From Desertimonas sp963732335 (lineage in GTDB: Bacteria; Actinomycetota; Acidimicrobiia; Acidimicrobiales; Ilumatobacteraceae), in contig CAVSZO010000039.1 of NCBI GenBank assembly GCA_963732335.1, positions 85,382 through 149,381 on the forward strand: a stretch of 64,000 bases of DNA. The letters run 5' to 3'. This document shows positions 61,884 through 64,000 of this stretch, piece by piece (within the stretch, counting starts at the first letter, position 1; each line of letters opens with the position of its first letter). The position numbers and the translations under genes were made by a program. The notes under the pieces are model-generated. The model worked only from the letters and a program-made list of their open reading frames with translations, had not been told where the DNA came from and searched no databases.

Positions 61884-63825
61884 CCGTGGCATCTTCGCCG
61901 ACGGGGATCTCGGCGGTCACGGTCGTGCCACCGGCCGCCGGGCTCTCCGCGGTGATCGTCCCCCCGAGCGCGTGCACTCGGTCGGCGAGGCCTCGCAACC
62001 CGGTGCCGCGCGAGGGATCGACGCCGCCGATCCCGTCGTCGACCACGGTTGCGACCACGACTGCGTCACGGGGCGCAACCGTCAAGGTGACCCTGCTCGC
62101 ACCGGCATGCTTGGCAACGTTCGTCAACCCCTCGGCGCACACGAAGAACACGGCCGCCTCGACCGCAGGCGGCAGACGACCGATGCTGACCGTCACCTCG
62201 ACCGGAACAGGCACTCGTTCGGCGAGTGCCGGAAGCGCAGCACCGAGCCCGCCCGTGTCGAGCAATGGCGGGCGGATGCCCTGGGCGATGTCGAGCAACT
62301 CGCCACGCGCCTCGCGAAGTTCGGCGTCGAGTGCCTCCAGCTCCTTGCGCTCGGTATCGGTCGCGAGCTGGCGAGCATCGTCGAGCATCGACCGCACGCG
62401 TTGCAGGCGACCGTCCGCGCCCTGGGACAGCGCACGTTCCAGCCGGCGCCGCTGCTGGTCGGCGGATTCAACGATGCGCCGCCGGGAAGTGGCCAACTCG
62501 TCGAGCCGTAGCCGGGCTTGGGCTTGCATCCTGGCGTTAACCACGGCCAGGCGGGCCGCCGCGGCGACGGCGGACACGAGCTGGGGATCGTTCACGGTTG
62601 CCGGGTCGTGCACCAGGACGGCGACCGGCTCGTCACTGTCGTTGATCGTCGTGACCGCGCGGCCCGCGTCGGGTCCGGGCAGCTGGACCGGTCGGCCCCG
62701 GTCGTCGACGTAGCCGTTGCGCTCGGCGACCCAGTAGCCGATCTGCACTGAGGGATCGCCAAGAGCGCGGGCAACCTGGCCGCGCAACGTCACCAGGTCA
62801 CCGCGGGCGCCGAGCCCGATCACCAAGTCGGCCACCGCCGCTTGTGCCCACCTACCGGACAGCAGGTCGACGAGCAACACGATTGCCACTGTCGTGACGA
62901 CAGCGTCGTAGACGAGCACCATCACAGTGTCGATGTCCCGGCCGGCGAGCTGTATCGCGGCGACCGCTGCGAGCACCGCCGAGTACGCGAGGGCGCCCGC
63001 CAGCGCGGGCCTTCCAGCCCGTCGCGCCGGCCCAGACGTCCTGGCGAACACGTCGACCGCGGCCAGCGCCACCAGCGCGGCGAGCACGACCGTAACGACC
63101 GCGTTGCGAGCGAGCGGCGTGATCACCCCATCGATGTAGGCGAGTCCGACGGTGGCGATCGCTAGCCGCCGGTGCAGTCGGCCGGTCGGGTACGATAGGT
63201 GGAGGTGCACGAGCGGACCGCGATGCCAGAACAGCGCCCACGAAGCGAACGTGCCGGCGAACCACGCGATCCCCGCCAGGAGCATCAGCGGACCGGTGAG
63301 GCTCTCGCCACGCCGCTCCCACGCCAGGGCGCCGCACACGATCAGCACCATCCCGACGACCCCGTCGGCGAGGACGAAAACCAGGTCCTCGGACTCGTAC
63401 ACGCTCCACTCCGCACCGACCGCGATCGCCACTCCAGCAGCGACCAACGCCCAGCGGAGCGGATGCACGGCTACCCGGCGAGCCGCGACTAGCGCCGCTC
63501 CAGACAGGTCGGCCTTGGCGATGAAACCCTTCGCCCGACTGCGTTCGAGCGCCGCTCGATACGACGAGACGTCGCGGCTCGATGTCATCACCACCGCTGG
63601 ACAGTCGCCACCGGCGGTGAGGCGCTCGCACACGGCGAAGCCGTCAAGGTCGGGAAGTACGACGTCGAGGAGCACCACCGCCGGGTTCAATCGGTGAGCC
63701 TCTGCCAACGCCGATTCGCCATCCCCGGCCTCACCGACAACGTCAAAGCCTTCCGCGTCGAGCATCGCTCGGGCCAGCATCCGGAACCCGGCGTGATCAT
63801 CGACGATCAACAGCGTTCGCCGCAC
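61870..63825 (-). CDS. Hybrid receiver-membrane-histidine-kinase-like protein lacking the phospho-acceptor His
   Basis: 651 residues. Receiver at 1-115: TLLIVDDHAGFR, Asp54 in VVLLDVVLPD, Thr81, Lys104 in GFIAKADL. Then six or more membrane helices (about 120-330), a GAF-like stretch, and a HisKA_3 helix reading RRRLERALSQGADGRLQRV: the LHDG His is Ser467. The ATPase domain is intact: EGLTNVAKHAGAS (N-box Asn569), VVDDGIGGVDPSRGTGL and GLADRVHALGGTI. So it can likely bind ATP but cannot autophosphorylate on the usual His. It mirrors the defect of the kinase at 56643. A receiver ahead of the membrane part is an uncommon order. Confidence 0.88.
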   Translation of the reverse strand: MRRTLLIVDDHAGFRMLARAMLDAEGFDVVGEAGDGESALAEAHRLNPAVVLLDVVLPDLDGFAVCERLTAGGDCPAVVMTSSRDVSSYRAALERSRAKGFIAKADLSGAALVAARRVAVHPLRWALVAAGVAIAVGAEWSVYESEDLVFVLADGVVGMVLIVCGALAWERRGESLTGPLMLLAGIAWFAGTFASWALFWHRGPLVHLHLSYPTGRLHRRLAIATVGLAYIDGVITPLARNAVVTVVLAALVALAAVDVFARTSGPARRAGRPALAGALAYSAVLAAVAAIQLAGRDIDTVMVLVYDAVVTTVAIVLLVDLLSGRWAQAAVADLVIGLGARGDLVTLRGQVARALGDPSVQIGYWVAERNGYVDDRGRPVQLPGPDAGRAVTTINDSDEPVAVLVHDPATVNDPQLVSAVAAAARLAVVNARMQAQARLRLDELATSRRRIVESADQQRRRLERALSQGADGRLQRVRSMLDDARQLATDTERKELEALDAELREARGELLDIAQGIRPPLLDTGGLGAALPALAERVPVPVEVTVSIGRLPPAVEAAVFFVCAEGLTNVAKHAGASRVTLTVAPRDAVVVATVVDDGIGGVDPSRGTGLRGLADRVHALGGTITAESPAAGGTTVTAEIPVGEDATVTPS

Positions 63826-64000
63826 GCCAACATGCTCTCACCGACAGGGAGACGTGTGCATCAGTGCCAGCCCTTAACCCAGTCGCTCGAACCTCGCCAA
63901 GGTCCAAGGAATCGGGCGCAGCCACCGACGAGGGTCGCCTCGCTCGACAAGAACGCACTCCGGCACACGGCGGGTCGAATGTACAGATCGCCCGATTCGT
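63826..64000. other. Upstream region of the hybrid kinase gene
   Basis: 175 bp to the window edge; presumably holds the hybrid kinase promoter, but no clear site is visible. Confidence 0.35.

Overview
The window is high-GC DNA with actinobacterial habits: many GTG/TTG starts, ATGA/GTGA stop-start overlaps, ECF sigma/anti-sigma pairs, LuxR-type regulators with long TPR-like regions, DUF2188, DUF1206 and PRC-barrel stress proteins, and an LLM flavoenzyme next to an alpha-amylase-family gene. I infer an actinomycete-related bacterium, possibly Acidimicrobiia. That placement is inference; there is no rRNA gene in the window.

Region 1 (1-5.6 kb): start of a GH13 gene, an LLM oxidoreductase, then a stress and cell-surface island. 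The island holds a LuxR response regulator, a secreted four-repeat protein whose repeats look like chaplin domains, a STAS anti-sigma antagonist, a 37-residue membrane peptide, a broken DUF2188 gene and a PRC-barrel/YsnF protein. Region 2 (5.6-18 kb): a giant cyclic beta-1,2-glucan synthase (GT84/GH94) split by one frameshift, a Thr/Pro-linker secreted protein and a von Willebrand A protein. Region 3 (18-24.2 kb): a second version of the stress island with its own 37-residue peptide, DUF2188 protein, PRC protein and a second chaplin-like gene. An 881-bp cassette of that gene is nearly identical to the first copy 16.7 kb away. DUF1206, lipoprotein, CBM48 and iron-permease-like genes follow. Several of these genes carry sigmaB/sigmaF-like promoters (GTTT/GGTT, 14-17 bp, GGGTAY-like).

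Region 4 (24.2-33.6 kb) is gene-poor and eroded: a tRNA-Gly-like sequence, a kinase fragment, a broken reductase, a metallophosphoesterase and a dead ECF factor. It then holds an ECF sigma/zinc anti-sigma/ABC exporter operon, followed by 1.35 kb of degenerate repeats. Region 5 (33.6-49.8 kb): a PEP-utilizing enzyme, a 21-residue-repeat secreted protein with a DUF4242 partner, several frameshifted genes (two LuxR regulators, an alpha/beta hydrolase, a FAD monooxygenase), a LamG/TolB-propeller protein, a second ECF/membrane-protein pair, and a TetR gene divergent from a small unknown gene. Region 6 (49.8-56 kb): a methyltransferase, a TIGR03086 protein, a cupin, an intact LuxR regulator and a glucose-dehydrogenase-like enzyme, with relics of SARP, TetR and hydrolase genes between them.

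Region 7 (56-63.8 kb) is the most unusual signalling locus. A LuxR response regulator and its histidine kinase lie on one side, a TRAP-type binding lipoprotein and a related secreted protein in the middle, and a receiver-membrane-kinase hybrid on the other side. The first kinase keeps the phospho-acceptor His but has lost the ATP-binding N-box. The second has an intact ATP-binding domain but Ser in place of the His. They look like complementary halves.

Many otherwise well-conserved genes carry single-base frameshifts, several in G or C runs. Base-calling indels are a serious alternative to real decay and should be kept in mind for every gene marked frameshifted.
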